64,000 nt of DNA from Capitulum mitella (GCA_030062745.1 CP099846.1:21765201-21829200); one strand, 5' to 3'. Shown: positions 29,736-43,725, counted from the stretch's first letter. Numbers and translations: made by a program. Notes: generated by a model not told the origin, from the letters alone.

Positions 29736-32700
29736 GCGTTTCCGCGCCAATGTCTCTCAATCATCAATGCCAGCCGTATGCGTTCTCCAATGTCTCTCAG
29801 TCATCAGTGACGGCCGTATACGTTCTCAGCCGAGCTGGTCGGGGTGCTTGTCTTGGCCAGCCCGGCAGGAATACAATGTGTTGGCGAAAATCGCATTAAT
29901 GCGTAGGCTGGATGACATTAAATGTTGTTGCACAGAGTACGGCGTAGAGTTACATACCTCGGTTGTTACGTTTAGGGATTCTCAGTCGTGGCAGCTTTGT
30001 TCATCACTCAATGACAAGATGTGGCACCGTTGCTTTTTGTCACCGTATTCCCACATAACACATAACACTAAAAGAAACACAAACAATGTAAAATACTAGG
30101 GAATAATCCCAAAATGAGGTAAATTCCGCGTTTACCCTGAGTTTTCTCAAACCCTCCCTGCTGCCCTTTAATACGGTTTCAGCGTAGTTTGCCACCGTGC
30201 CCACCATTTCTGCGACACTGCGGAGCAAGCTGGCTTTCTCGCTCATTCATGACCCGCGATCCACTGCTCCACACCCGCGATCCATCCGCCCAGCACCCCT
30301 CAGGACGCACCGGGCCCGCTGGCACAGTCCCCTCAGGTCTGCCCGCACCCGCATCCAGTCCCGCCCAGTTACCCCTCAGGTCACTGCGACGCACCCGCGA
30401 TCCAGTCGGCAGTCCCGCCAAGTCACCCCTCAGGTCACTGCGACGCACCCGTGGCCTGGCTGGCAGTCCCACTCAGTCATCCCCCACCGCGGCACAGCCC
30501 TGGTCCAGTCGAGGCACCAAACGTGGCGTCCGGCGTGACTGGACCAGGACCGGCACTCGCCGCGCGCGACTCGCCGGTCCCGCCACGGTCCGCGTGGTCC
30601 CGTCGGTCCGCGGGACCGCGCGGCTGGGTCTCCACTGGGTCGGGCCCCGGTCGCCCGAGGAAGTCGGTCGTTCCGCCCGGCCGTTGCTGCGCGTGATTTA
30701 CGGCTCGGCCGGCAACAATTTGAAGTGAGTCGTCACTTCTGGCTGTGGCTGCCGATTTGGCTGCGAATGCTGAGTCAGAAGAGCCTTGTGAGCCAGTCAT
30801 AACGGTTGGTTTTCTAAAGCGACTGGATTTGGCGCGAAACGAGATTTGCATTGGACAGTAAAGAAACGAAGATCGTGAAGTGAAAATTACTTCTGGTTGA
30901 TGTGAAAGTTATGCATGAAGCATGGACCTTTGGGCCGCATCGTAAAATATTATCTGTATGACAATGCTTTTCTTCGAAAGTTTAACGGCACCGACCTTTA
31001 GGGGACCAGTGCCAAGTGTGTGCACTAAAAAATTCGTACTTTTCGACTTTGATAGACGAAAGAAAGCTGTCTTCTTAAACATCTTCTACTTGATTAATTT
31101 TTTACTTAAATCCACCTACTCCAGGGTCAGTGTATTTGCATTACTTGTCCAAACGTGAGGGTATAAAATCTGCATTCCTGCTGTAATGGCGACGACAAAA
31201 GGAAGACTCGATTCAAGTACCGTCAACTTCCATCGATAACATTAAAACAGGATAGTGTGATCTCACACTGACTGTCAAAACTACCGCCAAGGTGCCGAAG
31301 GCAGCTACTTTGGATTCAGGTCAGACTTGCACCCACATCAGTATTAAAGCTTTGAACAACAGGGCCAACCCGTATCTCTGACGGCCTTTCACGTCCTATT
31401 TCCCTCTGAAATCGCTAGGGCGACTTTTTCCCTTTCTGACCACGAGAGACATCCAGAACCTGAAGCCAATGATTCAAAACTATTAGTCGAGGAATGATGC
31501 CGATTGTTCCACTGCCGATCATCTGTGTGGCGTACCGGAACACATTTGACGTGTATCTGCTCGTCGTTGGTTAGACAATGACCCGACTTGGTTTACTTTG
31601 GCTGCAGGTGATTATCCATATAGACCGTACCAGAAACCATTCGCGGTAATTGTTTGGAGGCTGGATGTCGCGTTTGAAAGTGAAACCGGGAGCCTTCCGT
31701 GAGAGTAGTGAACATTCCTTTACAGAAAACTGAACTGTCTTCAACTCTCTGCTAACGAGAGCAGGCCGCTGAAAACTGGAAAAAGCACCAGAGCACAAGT
31801 GGTTCACTTTAATCAACCGGACTGGCGGTTTGGTACACGTTTCTAGCTTCCTCTTCCTCGTCCGAAAACAGGACACGGGCCCGGCTAGGAAGATCTCGCC
31901 GATATCCCCAGGCTGAGCAGGGAGTGGTGAGTGACCGAGTCCTGTCGGCAGGTAACTTCTGCCACCACACAGGGTAAGGCAGGAGGTGACTCCTGCCCCT
32001 CAAGACGGCTGCAGCAGTGGGTCTCTCCTACCACCCCGGACAGAGTACGCCACAAGGTGACTCCCACCGCCTTAGACAGTGCAGAAAGGAGAGCCACATC
32101 ACCTGGGGACTCCTCAGAGCGCTCCCTCCGTCGAGAAAAAACGAACGTGTTCCCGTGACAGGCATGTAAAGGCTGACCAGTCCGTTGTCTGACGCTCTCC
32201 ACCGCGGCTGGTTGGTGTACCGTGAGATGGCCTTCGATCCTGTCCAGGCAGGTAACGGATTTTTAGTTCACAGAGTCGCTTCTATTCTGACTAACGGACT
32301 CCTGGTGAAGGTGCACGAGCAAAACCTCAAAAACCGTAGTGATCTGTCGTTCGCAGTTAGGCCTGATTTTTAGGCAGGTCGTAATCAGCCTGCCTAGTTG
32401 GACAATCAGAAACTCAGGCTGAAATTCCGGCTTTTATGGCTCGGACAAAGTGGCTTTCACGCTCCTTTAAGCTTTCAAATTCTGGATCACACCCACCAAT
32501 TAAGGCCGTCATTATGGGCGTGGCTTCTGCGCTGACGTAAACATATTCTCTGGTTGGGACGTATGCACTTAACACAGCAGTGACATTAACATTCCAGAAA
32601 TGAATTCGTGGGTGGGTTACCTAACGAAATATAAGCGATTGACTTCATTACAGGTGTATGTTTTCAAGATCTGCTAATTTCTGCCGAGAAAAGTTCGTCT

Positions 32701-33392
32701 GGTGAGGAATCGGATCTAAAGTCTGGCTGAATCGAGGACGTCTGAAGACTTTGAAAATTGTGGTACTTTATCAGATTTCAGAATGCCTAAATCTGGGAGC
32801 TACAGTCGACTGGCGTACGTCTAAGTCAAAAGTGCTCTGTAAGATCATTTGATGGTTGCATTTGGCGAGAAAAATATTATATCGAAATCGGAAGTTTATT
32901 GCAGTCTTGGTATAAAATGACATTTTTCGTATTATTTCTGATGTGATGGCATACGTGCTCTCTCGTGTAGGAGTATCGTTTGAGCACTGCACGAGCCGCT
33001 TAAAAAAAGCACAAAGTTGCATATAAATATTTTCCCATACGCTGGAGTATTCTTAAAGCATTGCACGAGCCGTGTGGGAAACACCAGCATTAAAAAGACA
33101 AGAAAATAGCAAAAAGCAAATGCATAATCACGTCCCGTGTAGCTGAGCATGGGTTAACATTTTTTTTTCGTCGCATGGTTTCACAATACATTTGATCTGA
33201 ATCAACGAAAATGCCTACGGTTAAAACGGTAATTTGGAAAATATGGAATGCGCCCACAGAAAGTTTAATGATCCCAGTTTCTGGAACCCAAAAGACTGGC
33301 GTCATTTTGACGTTATGAGGGCACATTCAGAGAACGATTCGATCTTATTTCAGGAGGACATTTCATCAACAATATCGCAGATGAAACGGCAT
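29736..33392. other. Unrecognised region with a small tandem repeat
   Basis: A short imperfect array around CACCCCTCAGG at 30,255-30,480 (units of roughly 45-53 bp) precedes a CpG-rich stretch to about 30,720. The rest is ordinary AT-richer sequence. At 32,960-33,120 a segment containing GCACGAGCCG is duplicated about 70 bases apart. No gene is supported. Confidence 0.5.
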
Positions 33393-35423
33393 GTGGGTCA
33401 TTCCACGTCAAATCGAACAAGAATTGAACCAACCCTTCCGATTTCGATAAAATTTGGCTCGCTTATAGCACTTACTAAAAAATGGCCAGCCATAAATTTT
33501 TACTTCTGTCCCCGGGTGACCCCTGAATCAAACGTTGCAGGTCATGAAAGGTCACCGATTTTTACGTGCATGATTGATTGTGCATGTAACTATTGCTATA
33601 TATATTCAACAAATATTCAAGATGGAAATACCAATTGAATTCCCATGATTGAAATGCCCATAGCTCGGTGAGAGATTGTTACAAAAAGTTGCAATTTGCG
33701 CCATTCGAAGGAAAAATGTCCCAGCTTTTATAAATAGCTTGATTTTTGTTGACTTCCAGAAGTCCTTTGACCTAACTACGTCGTATGGAACATTTTTGGT
33801 TTTAGCCAAGTTTGCCCACCGTGATTTTCGCGAAAATGTAGCTCAATATTTCCCCAAATATTTGCAGTGCGCATGTCAAAATCATTTCTGGTCAAACTGA
33901 TACTTTTTCAGATATCTTGAATTTGGCGTTGCCAAGTGGCGTATGAGAAATGTGCCTTGGAATGTGACGAATATTGATGGATTTCGTGACTTTCGTTTGC
34001 CTGGCTGTTCTGCGATTTGGTGTGCACAATGCCCTGTGTGCTTGCTATACAGCAGTCTATTTTTTAAAATGCTCGACACGAAGGGTCAAAGATACCCATG
34101 CCATCCAGATCTGACATACTCTTCCTTCACATTTCCATGAAAGTAAGTCTATCGGGTCTCGTTAAACCCTAAAGCCAACTGAGATAATCCTAGTTGCGCA
34201 TCAGGGCATCTGTAAGATCAACCGAGATCACTAACATTGGTTGACCTTGGATTGCCTATTTTGACCTCGGACCATTTATAGATTTTTGGGGCGCTGGTTT
34301 CGAATTTCACATCCATTTTGTATGCACCGAGTCATTTATGTTTATCTCAAGTCTTGGACAAAAGTGCTATTTTGGCACGTATCTCAATCATCGCTCCTGT
34401 TTGCTACTAGACGAAGTTGTCATTACATTTGTAACTACTCCAACATTCAGGGGATGACGTCATTGCAAAGAAATCAACGCCCTTTAGCCTTTAACTGACG
34501 TGGAATTTCCGGACCTTGCAAAATCCGATACGCGAAAAATGGATGAGATAATCGGAATCAGTGCCCTAAAAAAGCTGCGAACTGTCCAAGGCGAACAGCT
34601 TATCCAAGGTCAGTCGAGGTCAGTGACCTCGGTTGACTTTTAAAAAGCCTCGATATTAGACTAAGGTTGTCTCAGTTAAGCTGAAAGGCTGAAAACAACG
34701 GACAGACTCAATTCCGCGGAAATTAGAGGAACGGGTATGCCAGATCTGGATGGCAGAGATTGCTTGGTGGTAGGTTGTCATGACCTTTGACATTTCCGGT
34801 CAAGCAACTGAAAACTATGCTGATGTCTAGCAGGCACGTAGGTCATTGTCACACCAAAGTGTAGAACAATCGGGCAAACGAAAGGCACGAAATCAATCAA
34901 TATTCAGGGAATAGCCTCAGGGTACATTACTTGGCGCCACTTGAAAACACTAAATTCAAGATATCTGAAAAAGCATCAGTTTGTCCAGAAACGACTTTTC
35001 GAAGCCTACTGTAGATATCTGGGGACATATTGTGCCACATATCCGCGAAGATCGCGGTGAGCAAACACGATTAAAACCGAAATGTTGCATGTGACCTAGT
35101 CAGGTCAAAGGTCTTCCCGAGTTTACGAAACAATCAACTTTTTATGAACGTTGGAGCATATTTCTTCGAATGGTGCTATTCACACCCGTAACTCCGCAGC
35201 CTGTCACGGAGTGATGGGCATTGGAATCATGCAGCATCTGTGAAAATCGGTGATCATTCATGACCTGTAATTGTTACCTAAGAGGTCAACCAGGGCCAAA
35301 GATATGTGGCAGGCCATTTCTCTTTAGTTACGAGAGGGTAATAGATTTCATTAAAATCAAAAAGGCTCGGGGCCAGGGGTCGGATTGGTCGCGATTTTTA
35401 TGGGATTTGACGTGGAATGACAC
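33393..35423. mobile_element. About 2-kb foldback element with very long inverted arms
   Basis: The left arm (33,393 to about 34,265) and right arm (about 34,590 to 35,423) are imperfect reverse complements. The outermost motif GGTCATTCCACGTCAAAT at the left end has its complement ATTTGACGTGGAATGACA at the right end. Further matching landmarks occur in order toward a centre near 34,430: GCAGGTCATGAA, CATTCGAAG, CTTTTTCAGATATCTTGAAT, CATCCAGATCTG and GTTGACCTTGGAT. Arms carry substitutions and small indels, so the insertion is not recent. There is no transposase-sized ORF, so it is non-autonomous. Confidence 0.82.
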
Positions 35424-36433
35424 GTCAAATGACACAGGGCAAAATTCATCATTGAGTAGGTTGGCAATAATTCCTTCAAAATCTGTGTTTTAAATTTTCA
35501 CCGTCTACTACCACACCCGGCCAAAAACTAAAACTAACGCATCGGTTTTCAAAAGAAATTATCTAGTCCGGCATCGTGCAGACAATCCCACATCGTTGCC
35601 GGGATAAATACCCAGCTCACATCTAACTCCCATGTACTGCACGCTACGAAAACGTAGCTCTTTAATGCTGTCGACAAGAGGAAAACAGGGTATTCCGTTG
35701 CTTCAATCGGGCGAGATACGCATTTGCTGCCTTCGATTTAACGGGTTGGTATACTGCTCATCAAAGCACTGGCGATCTAAGCAGAACCCAGAACAGTCCT
35801 AATTTAGTAAGTTCAGACCATAACATTTTCTTTCTGCCCTAGTTTATTAACACTGGCTCAGTAGCCTAAGCAGAACTCAAAGGCGGTTGAATAGGTTCCC
35901 AGCATTTCGAACGGATTGCATGGCATGAAAATTGCAATGCGATGCAACGCAATGCACCGCATGCACCGCAGGAAAATGCCTCCATGGATTAACGTCAGAG
36001 AAAACCACAAACAAACCTCGAAAATCAATAAATGCAGTTGGTGTTGCAACGGAATATCTTACCGACCACACTCCGTCGATGAAACTCGCTTGACGATATC
36101 ACGTCGCGGATTCCAGCGCCGAAACAGCTATCTGATTTGGACGCCAGTGTCTCAGATCTCGACGTCAAGCCGTATCGATTGAACAAATGACATATGGGGC
36201 CTTCGCCGGTGAACCGAGACCCTGGCGGAGATCCCAGCCCTGGAAGACCGACTGCTTCCTTTGGTTTCTGACGATAACTGGGGACATCAAAATTCGTAAC
36301 TGCCCGTGAGAGGCGAGAGTGGCGGTGTTTGAGGGTGCATTCCATCCACAAACTGAAGTCGGCGCTGTCTGCATATGTACCTTTGAGCCGGAACGTAGCC
36401 GCGGGGAAGGGCAGGGGGGCCATGGCTCCCCTG
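35424..36433. other. Unrecognised region
   Basis: No coding sequence or repeat could be supported here. The ORFs are short and lack motifs. The run GATGCAACGCAATGCACCGC near 35,940 shows only a brief local repetition. Confidence 0.4.
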
Positions 36434-36530
36434 AGCCAAGCGGTCTACACTAGATATACAGCGATTTCGCAAGAATACGTAATAATGATTGTATAAACGA
36501 CGTTGCAAAAGCAAACGTTATATGTTTCCC
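36434..36530 (+). repeat. Dispersed repeat, copy A
   Basis: The sequence starting GCCAAGCGGTCTACACTAGA, followed by a GCGATTTCGCAAGAATACG segment and a TTGCAAAAGCAAACGTTATA segment, recurs in the same orientation at 43,869 and 48,688. Confidence 0.7.
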
Positions 36531-36874
36531 TGTGCGCTAAGCATGGGGTAAATTACATAAAATTGCTGCCTTTTCCCTATACATTTCGCTATATGCCGAT
36601 GGCATATGACAAAATTTGACATTTGCCTCTCCCCCTGAAGAAAACCCCGGCTACCAGCCTGCATGTGAACGGTGTTGTGCAGATTTCCACTACGCGGGCC
36701 CGGGGGGCCACGCACCACATAACAAACTGAACGGAAGTGGCGCCTGCACACCACAGGCGTGTCCCGTGAGGAAGTCCAGAGGGACATAGAGAATTTGCTG
36801 GTCTGGAGAGGAACGTTCAGGAATAACTGTTGGGTCTTAAGAGCAAAGCCCGTATCGAAAAATGTTGAAATGTA

Positions 36875-36942
36875 CAAATATAAGTATATATATCATGTAC
36901 ATGTATATATACCATATATATACTATATATATGTATATATAT

Positions 36943-37002
<60 letters not shown>
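36875..37002. repeat. (AT)n microsatellite
   Basis: Alternating AT with scattered ATGTATAT interruptions is followed by a clean run of about 50 bases of TA. Short ORFs of alternating Ile and Tyr on both strands are artefacts of this repeat. Confidence 0.92.
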
Positions 37003-37003
<1 letters not shown>

Positions 37004-39210
37004 ATAAAAGTGTTGAAAGAGAGACATCCGGAATAGCTTTAGTGTCAGACTGAACGCATCGTGCCGACAGCCAGAAGATATACAGAACAAAGATGTTATC
37101 TTGGGTCCAGTCTGTGCGACCAGGCACTGAAAAACCTACACCAATGCTAAACAAAACCAAATTTAGAATGCCTGAGATTCAGAGGATTCAGTTGCTCACA
37201 TTGGATGTCACCAGCATACAGAGGCTGCCGCAACACAGGCAGTTGTGGCTCACATGTAAAGACAACTGTCGAGGAAATCTTACTTGGATGTGAACATCAC
37301 AGCCTCTTACAGTTTAGACAGTTATAAATCTAGCACGTGCATACTCTCTTCTTGCAGCAGGGCATATTGTTGATCTTTAGTCAATGAAACCCTGTGCGTC
37401 GTAGGGGATAGGGGCCGTGGTTCTTGGAAGGTTCACAACACGCTGGGGTATTTTTGCAAAAGAAAATCATCGTGCATTTATAAACGATTTCAACAGTATC
37501 CCTACTAACAATCCTGGAATCGCTCCCAGATCATGCTCATCTCAAAGTAATGCCAACGAATAAAGAGTTCAGTCCGTTTCAAAATACAGAGAAGAAAAGA
37601 GTAAATTCTAACAACCATGATAGGGATTTTGATGTTTTTGTTAACGAAATTTTAATTAGGGGGCAAAAAAGCAATAAAATAGTAGTTTGTGCAACACTAA
37701 AAAACTGTGTGCTGGCAACTCAACACTGCACTGCCGTAACCACCTTACCATGGGAGCTTCCAGATGTGTTGCAACGTACAGTATTCCCGCTTTAGAATTA
37801 TCCGCACCACCGCGGGGAGACTGACAGTAGCGCGACCATGAGACGGACAGCATTCACCACTACTGGCCGTCGCGCGGACTGCAGCTGGTCGGGGTGCCTG
37901 AGAAGCGTGCCGGTTCGTCGGTGGTGGTCCGGTCCGGTCCCCACAAGCACTGGGTGGGGCGGAGGGCGCACACGCGGGACCGAACGGCCAGACGGCGGCG
38001 CCCGCTTTCACAACAGGTCCGATCGCCGATGAAAAAACAAGTTTCCCACATGGAAGACTTGGATTCGTCCCCACGATCCGGTGGAAGTGACAACGAAAGT
38101 TGACAAACTAGTTTAGTGGCGTGGGTCGAGGATCCTCCGGGCGGGGGAAAGTGTCCTGTCAACTGATTAATTCCGGACCATAACAGGACAATGCCGTTTA
38201 ATTTGCTGTAAAAAGTCGACACAGACACTTATTTTCTGAATGGGTAAATGGGAGTAACGTTGCTTAAAAGACCCGGGAATAGCATGACACCTATGGGGTG
38301 AACTTCCGCCGTACAACAGCGTGTCTCTGCACAAGTCGCAGCTTGATGTGGCGATCTTTCACTAGGGTTAGCCCTGCTGTGTGATTGTATTGTATGTAAC
38401 AGACTCATCCGGCCTCAAGCCATCTAAGTGACCTTAAAGAATGTGGTGGTATGGAGCACAAAATCACCGCATGCGACTGGACGAATATGTAGTTAAATCC
38501 CACGGTAACATTTTGCATGCCACATCGCACTAGAACTACTTAATGCAAAAGCTAAGGACCGATGTGCATTTGAAGACGATACGAAACGAAACGTTTTGAC
38601 GAAATGCATTGTCGAATTCCGATGTAGCTGTTTTACGAAAACTGAAAGCAGTACAAAATTTAAATTATAAAGAAACGGAAAATGTGCAAGACCTTGGATG
38701 GCTGTGATATCATTCACAAAGTCTGTCTCATGATCTAATTCGTATTTCAGACGGAATGAACGAGGGCAGCGAGTGAGCACGGTCTTACAGTCCATGGAAA
38801 GCAAAGTCCTGAATGTTGGTTGTTCACAGAATCGCGTTTCCTTTACCAACAATCTTGGTATCCGGGGAAACGTCTCAACATAACATTTCACTAGTACAAG
38901 TGGTTAGACATCGAGGCAGGAATATCTTCCGCGGGGTCAAATGTCTCCTCCCAGTGAAAATACCATCCGGACAGGGCCTCCGCCACTCAAACGGGGGTGG
39001 TGACTGGGCCCGGCTCTGACCCAGGGCTGACCGAGGTGGTGACCCGGTCTGACTCTGACTCAGGGCTGATTGGGATGGTGACAGGTTCAGGAGGTTCTCC
39101 AGGTGTCAAGAGTGAAACATTTCCGTGACAAATTGCTGCAATTCGTGGACCCTCATGTCCAAAAACACGTCAAAAAAACCTTCCCAGGCGGTTCAACGTT
39201 TCCGAGTACT
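37003..39210. other. Unrecognised region
   Basis: There is no supported gene. A short imperfect duplication of CTGACYCAGGGCTGA with GGTGGTGAC lies at about 38,990-39,100. Confidence 0.4.
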
Positions 39211-41590
39211 GCGTAGTGTCTGCATGGTTGCAGAGTACTCACATGGTCATGGTCCACAAACTGTCTGATGCTGCGCTCGCACTCCGAGCCGTGGGATGCT
39301 GGCGAGTGACCGGCCGACTCACTGATATCACTAGCGTCACCTCCTCTCCATGCGAGCAAATACGGCCGCCGGCAGCACGAGGTCGTCCCCGTTTCGTTCA
39401 GGTCGCTGGATCCACTGAGGTCAGCTCGATGCGTTCTGATCACTGGGCTCTTTGTCCAACCAGAGTACTGCGTTCACCTGGGCTACTTCTGCTGCGCCCA
39501 CGTCACTGCGGTCGTCGGCGTCGCCTCCGGGCTTTCGGCCGCCTCCGTCGGTCAGCACGCGGTGCGCCGGGGTCCTCCGTCCTGCGGCGCCTCCGGGCCG
39601 TGACTGGCGTGTCACGTCCGCTCCCGTCGCCCGTGTCACAGTCTGTTACCGTCGACAATGACCGCCCCGGCGCCTCGTCGCCTTTTGTGGCGCCGGGCGT
39701 CGCGGGGGCGGCGCCTCGTGCGATCGAAGAAGTCGGCCGCGTCACGCGCGACGCGCCGTTCAGAGGCGGCGCGTCACGGCGGGGAGCGTCACGACGGGGA
39801 GCGTCACGGCCGGAATCGTCACGGCAGAGATCGTCGCTACCCACAGGGAGCGTAACGACAGGGGGCGGTAATAGAGGGAGCGCCGCGAAAGGGATTGTCG
39901 CGGCAGGGAGCTTCACTGCAGGGAGCGTCACGAGATGGCTAGAACACCCCCCCAAGGGCCGTTCCGGGCAGGGTCGGACCCATCCAGCCCGCTGTATGTA
40001 TATACCTCACGTCCCCGTACGCCGGCGTCCGGACACCAATGCCCAGTCTCCCTTCGCCGACGGGCGAAGCTTCAGCGTCCCCACGCGCCGGATGATGACG
40101 ACCATCCGTCAGAGGGCGTCACTGGACCTTCCGTCGCGGCCGCGGCGATCCCGCGCCTTAGCGGCCGTCGCCGACCCGTCGTCTGGTCCAGGCCGCTGGC
40201 CGGCGGCTCGGCCGGCCGCCTCTCCCCTGATGACCCAGAGCGGCTGGCCGGCGGCGTGTCCGTCGCCGTGTGCCGGACGCTGCTGGCGAGCCGGCCCGGC
40301 TCGCAGCGTGACCTGACGATATTCCGGCGACGACGCCTCCCCGGACACAGCAAACCGAGCAGGCGGAACTCCGCTATAGGTGACGTCGGGCTGCGTCAGG
40401 TGGCACCAGGCGGCGACGTCAGGTCACGTCAGACGGCGTCAGGCGGAGTCAAGCAGCGTCAGGTGACGTCAGCTGACGTCGGGTTGGCGTCAGGCGCCGC
40501 GAGGGCGTCAGGCAGTATCAGCTGGTGTCAGGCGGCGTTGGACGTAATCAGACGGTGCCAGACGGCGTCGTCTCAACGGGCCTCGGCGCGGAACGGGAGC
40601 CGCGGCCGGATCCCGCTGTGGCGAACGCGCGGTCTGCAGCTGAGGCCGCCGCCGCCGTCGCCGCCGTGGGCTGCCCGCTCCGGGGCGCTGGTGAATACCA
40701 GCAGCAGACGAGAGTTTCTGCCGGCGCGACGTCGGATAGTTAGCGTTGGTCCGTTATGACAATGCCGGGGGAATATGGACCAGGTGAATCGTGGCTCCGA
40801 ATTTCATGCTCGGGAGTCTTGCAGTGATCGGACCGCGAAACCACCCAAGAGACGAAGCCGTGAATAAACTGATTATTTATTGCAGTAGTAAACAGATGAA
40901 GAGTACGCTCAGAAGTCGATACACCTCAGTGAATAATACGTCCTGCTTATTAAAAGAAAAGCTGTCTTTCTCACCCGGGAATCCTTCTCGGGCCTTGGGT
41001 CGAGCTGAGTGGTTACGCGGTCCGAGGTCACCCTGTGTTCAGGACCCACAGTTCAAGCCCATCAGAACCACTGCCGCCGGGGATGGCGACATGACGGCCC
41101 TGCGCCAGTGACGAGTGACACCTCTCCGGTGGACGGATCACGGAAAGCGGCCCTGATGCCACCGCAATGTCCGATAGCCTTGTCGAGACCCTCGGCAGCG
41201 TCGCTGTGCGCCGCAGATTTACTCCAGACAGCTTGTTTTAGTCAACCGGTGAATCCGGACGGCGGGATGACCGACAAGAACGTCGGAAGCGATTCAGACT
41301 GTTCCACACCTCCGAGGGATCCCGCCACCGCTCGCCCGCCGTCACGCCCTCGCCCGGCTCTGGAGCCGCACACACGTTGCCCGGTATCGTCAGCCGCCGG
41401 CGGTGAACTGGGTGTCGTGTCAGGTGCCGGGTCTGCGGCTCCGCGCGCCGCCGCCCGGAACCGAACCGTACGGAGTACGGACGCCCGGCCGGGCTCGCTG
41501 CACCACGGCCCATCCGGGACACGCGCTCTGGCCACCGCGCTGCCGCCACCCGGCTTGGTCGCGACGCGTATCGGAATGTACATGAAAAGG
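39211..41590. other. CpG-rich block with simple GTCAC/GGCGTCAG arrays
   Basis: A GC- and CpG-dense region. At about 39,770-39,930 a unit of roughly 17 bases (GGGAGCGTCACGAC type) repeats. At about 40,375-40,565 a unit of roughly 11 bases (GGCGTCAGGTGA type) repeats and creates several TGACGTCA-like sequences. The longest plus-strand ORF (39,216-40,316, 366 codons) follows the repeat and base composition and has no domain. No splice-linked gene could be assembled. Confidence 0.55.
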
Positions 41591-43029
41591 TTATAGAGGA
41601 CAGGGATCGCGCACGCAGTTTGGAGCTCAAATGGTACGTAAAGACCCAGACCTAGGGTTTTCAGGCAGCAGATGTCACCGTTTGATTTTGTCTTTTGCTC
41701 AAAATTTCTGGCACCGTTTTCTGTCTTTACCGCGACTTTTGCACCTTGTCATTACCAGGTCACATGGCCAGTTTCACAATGACCTCGGGACATAATTTGC
41801 TACGCCATTTTTTTGTTCTGATCACGGCTTTCGCGAGTCGCTGTGGCCCGTTTACGTGAGCACGATATTTTTAGGGGATATTGTGACTAAAGTCGGTTTT
41901 CACATGCGGAAAGATATCCCCGTAAGATTTCTGATCGCCAATTTGACGTGCTTAAGGCAATATGATCCAGTTTTTAATTCAGTGACCCAGAACCAGGTGT
42001 CCAGAAGATTGTTATACTGGAACACAGTCGCGGGACGCAGAGGAGGATCGCTCATGGCCGAATAGAAGAACGCGAACTGAGGAGATGGCATTATTTCATA
42101 CTTAGGACGCGGTAGTTTGGTATATTTGGCATGGGAGGTCCAGTGGTGGTGCTGATTAATGAAAGCTGGGGATGCTAGCATATCGCCCCAACTCCATGTA
42201 AAGGTAATATTCCGCCGATAGCGGTGCTTGGAAAGGATAGATTGGAATCGGTGAATAATTTCGGGAAATTTCCGGCCCTATAAGGTCACATTCGGGATGG
42301 TGTAACATGTTATACTACTGACATACTTTACCTATTCGACGTATTTGATGTATTAGGCTCTGTGCGAGTGGACTACAAAAATCGGCCCTAGATCGCAATA
42401 TTTTACACCAATAATTTTCAGAAGGTCTTGAACGGCCTTTCTCCGGACTTATATTGCATACTGTGACATAACTATACCTAGATTTGCATGCATGCATGCA
42501 TACCTGCCAATGATCTCCTAAAATTGATTTAGGTGTGTTGCGCCATGAAAAACTAACTAAAGATGATATGCGTTTATGTAGTAATTTTGAGATAAGCAAA
42601 TCCTTGCATCACGACGCATTCACCCATTGTTGGGTATTGGTTTCAGGTCCCATTCAACCCTTTTCCGAGATGTGACGTCACCCGGGTATGAGTAAATCCC
42701 TTCATCTATGCTAAACCATTGGAATCAAGCCAATGTTTGAAGGGCAGCTGGCAGAAAACTAGGCCGTCTCTGAATAGGGTGTAAGTTTCATAACAATTTT
42801 AACCTCGTGAGATTTCTGTAAATGACATAAAATACGGCTTTAAATGTTTTTAAATGTCCCAAGTCGATGTTTTAATATATGTCTGCAACATGGCCCGCAA
42901 CCAGTAAAAGGATCCCTTCAGCATGCGAATTGCTAGCGGACGCAGTTTGCTGCCATATCAAGATTCCTCTCGGTGTTTGCGCAATTAGTGCTACCATTTC
43001 TATACCTACGGATAGTATAAAAAAAGGGA
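41591..43029. other. Unrecognised region
   Basis: AT-richer sequence with no supported gene, repeat or RNA. It contains short alternations such as GCATGCATGCATGCAT at about 42,487-42,502. Confidence 0.4.
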
Positions 43030-43143
43030 GCGTGTATATCGACTTCCGACTCGATTTACACAAAACAGGCCCCCATGTGTAAATCACGTCATTTTCGATG
43101 TCGATTTACACAGAACCTTCCCTCTGTGTATATCACGACAGGT
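43030..43143. repeat. 44-bp satellite, small cluster (two copies)
   Basis: Two units with CGATTTACACAGAAC, then CTCTGTGTATATCACG, match the larger array at 49,036-49,492. Confidence 0.75.
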
Positions 43144-43337
43144 TTGTTACTTCACTAGTGCGCATGCGCATTACGTGCTAATTTTAACCGCGTTTTTAAT
43201 TGTGACAGAGCACTGGACAACACTTCAGCGCCCCTGTATGCGACCCTTTCGACTCCTAGACGCCGAGGCGAACCTCTGGGCTTGCTGCGAATCAGCAGAA
43301 GTTAAGGCAGGTACCTACATATGTGATAGCATCAGGG

Positions 43338-43381
43338 TTTTTTTTTTTTTTTTTTTTTTTGGGTTTTTTTTTTTTGTTTTT

Positions 43382-43414
<33 letters not shown>

Positions 43415-43725
43415 TTTTTTTTTTAAATGGGGAAATTTGTTAATTGGTTTTTTTGGGGATATAATAATTAACTTTTGTTTTTGGAATTTTTTTTTCCTTT
43501 TTTGTCTTTTTTTTTATTTTTTTTTCCCCCCCGGGGGCGGGGGGGTGTTTTGGCGTTTTTTTTTTGTTGTTTTTTTTAGCTGTTATTTTTTTTTTTTTCC
43601 GGTGGCGAGAAAAAAAATTTTTTGGGTAATCCTGCGGGGGGGGTTTTTTTTTTTCCCCCGGGGGGGTCGAGAAAAAACGGGAAAAAGAGGAAAAAACCTT
43701 TTTTCCCCCCCGGGGGGGAAGGATA
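43338..43725. other. Homopolymer-smeared low-complexity stretch
   Basis: Almost every base belongs to long T, G, C or A runs (T runs over 20; alternations such as TTTTTTCCCCCCC then GGGGGGG). This looks like a degraded consensus or sequencing artefact more than a natural microsatellite. Unusual ORFs rich in Phe or Lys/Pro here are meaningless. Confidence 0.75.

Noticed and set aside
39216..40316. Longest plus-strand ORF, 366 codons
   Set aside because: It follows a CpG-rich block and a short tandem repeat, is rich in Arg/Ser/Pro in the pattern expected from stop-poor GC-rich DNA, and has no domain or splice partner.
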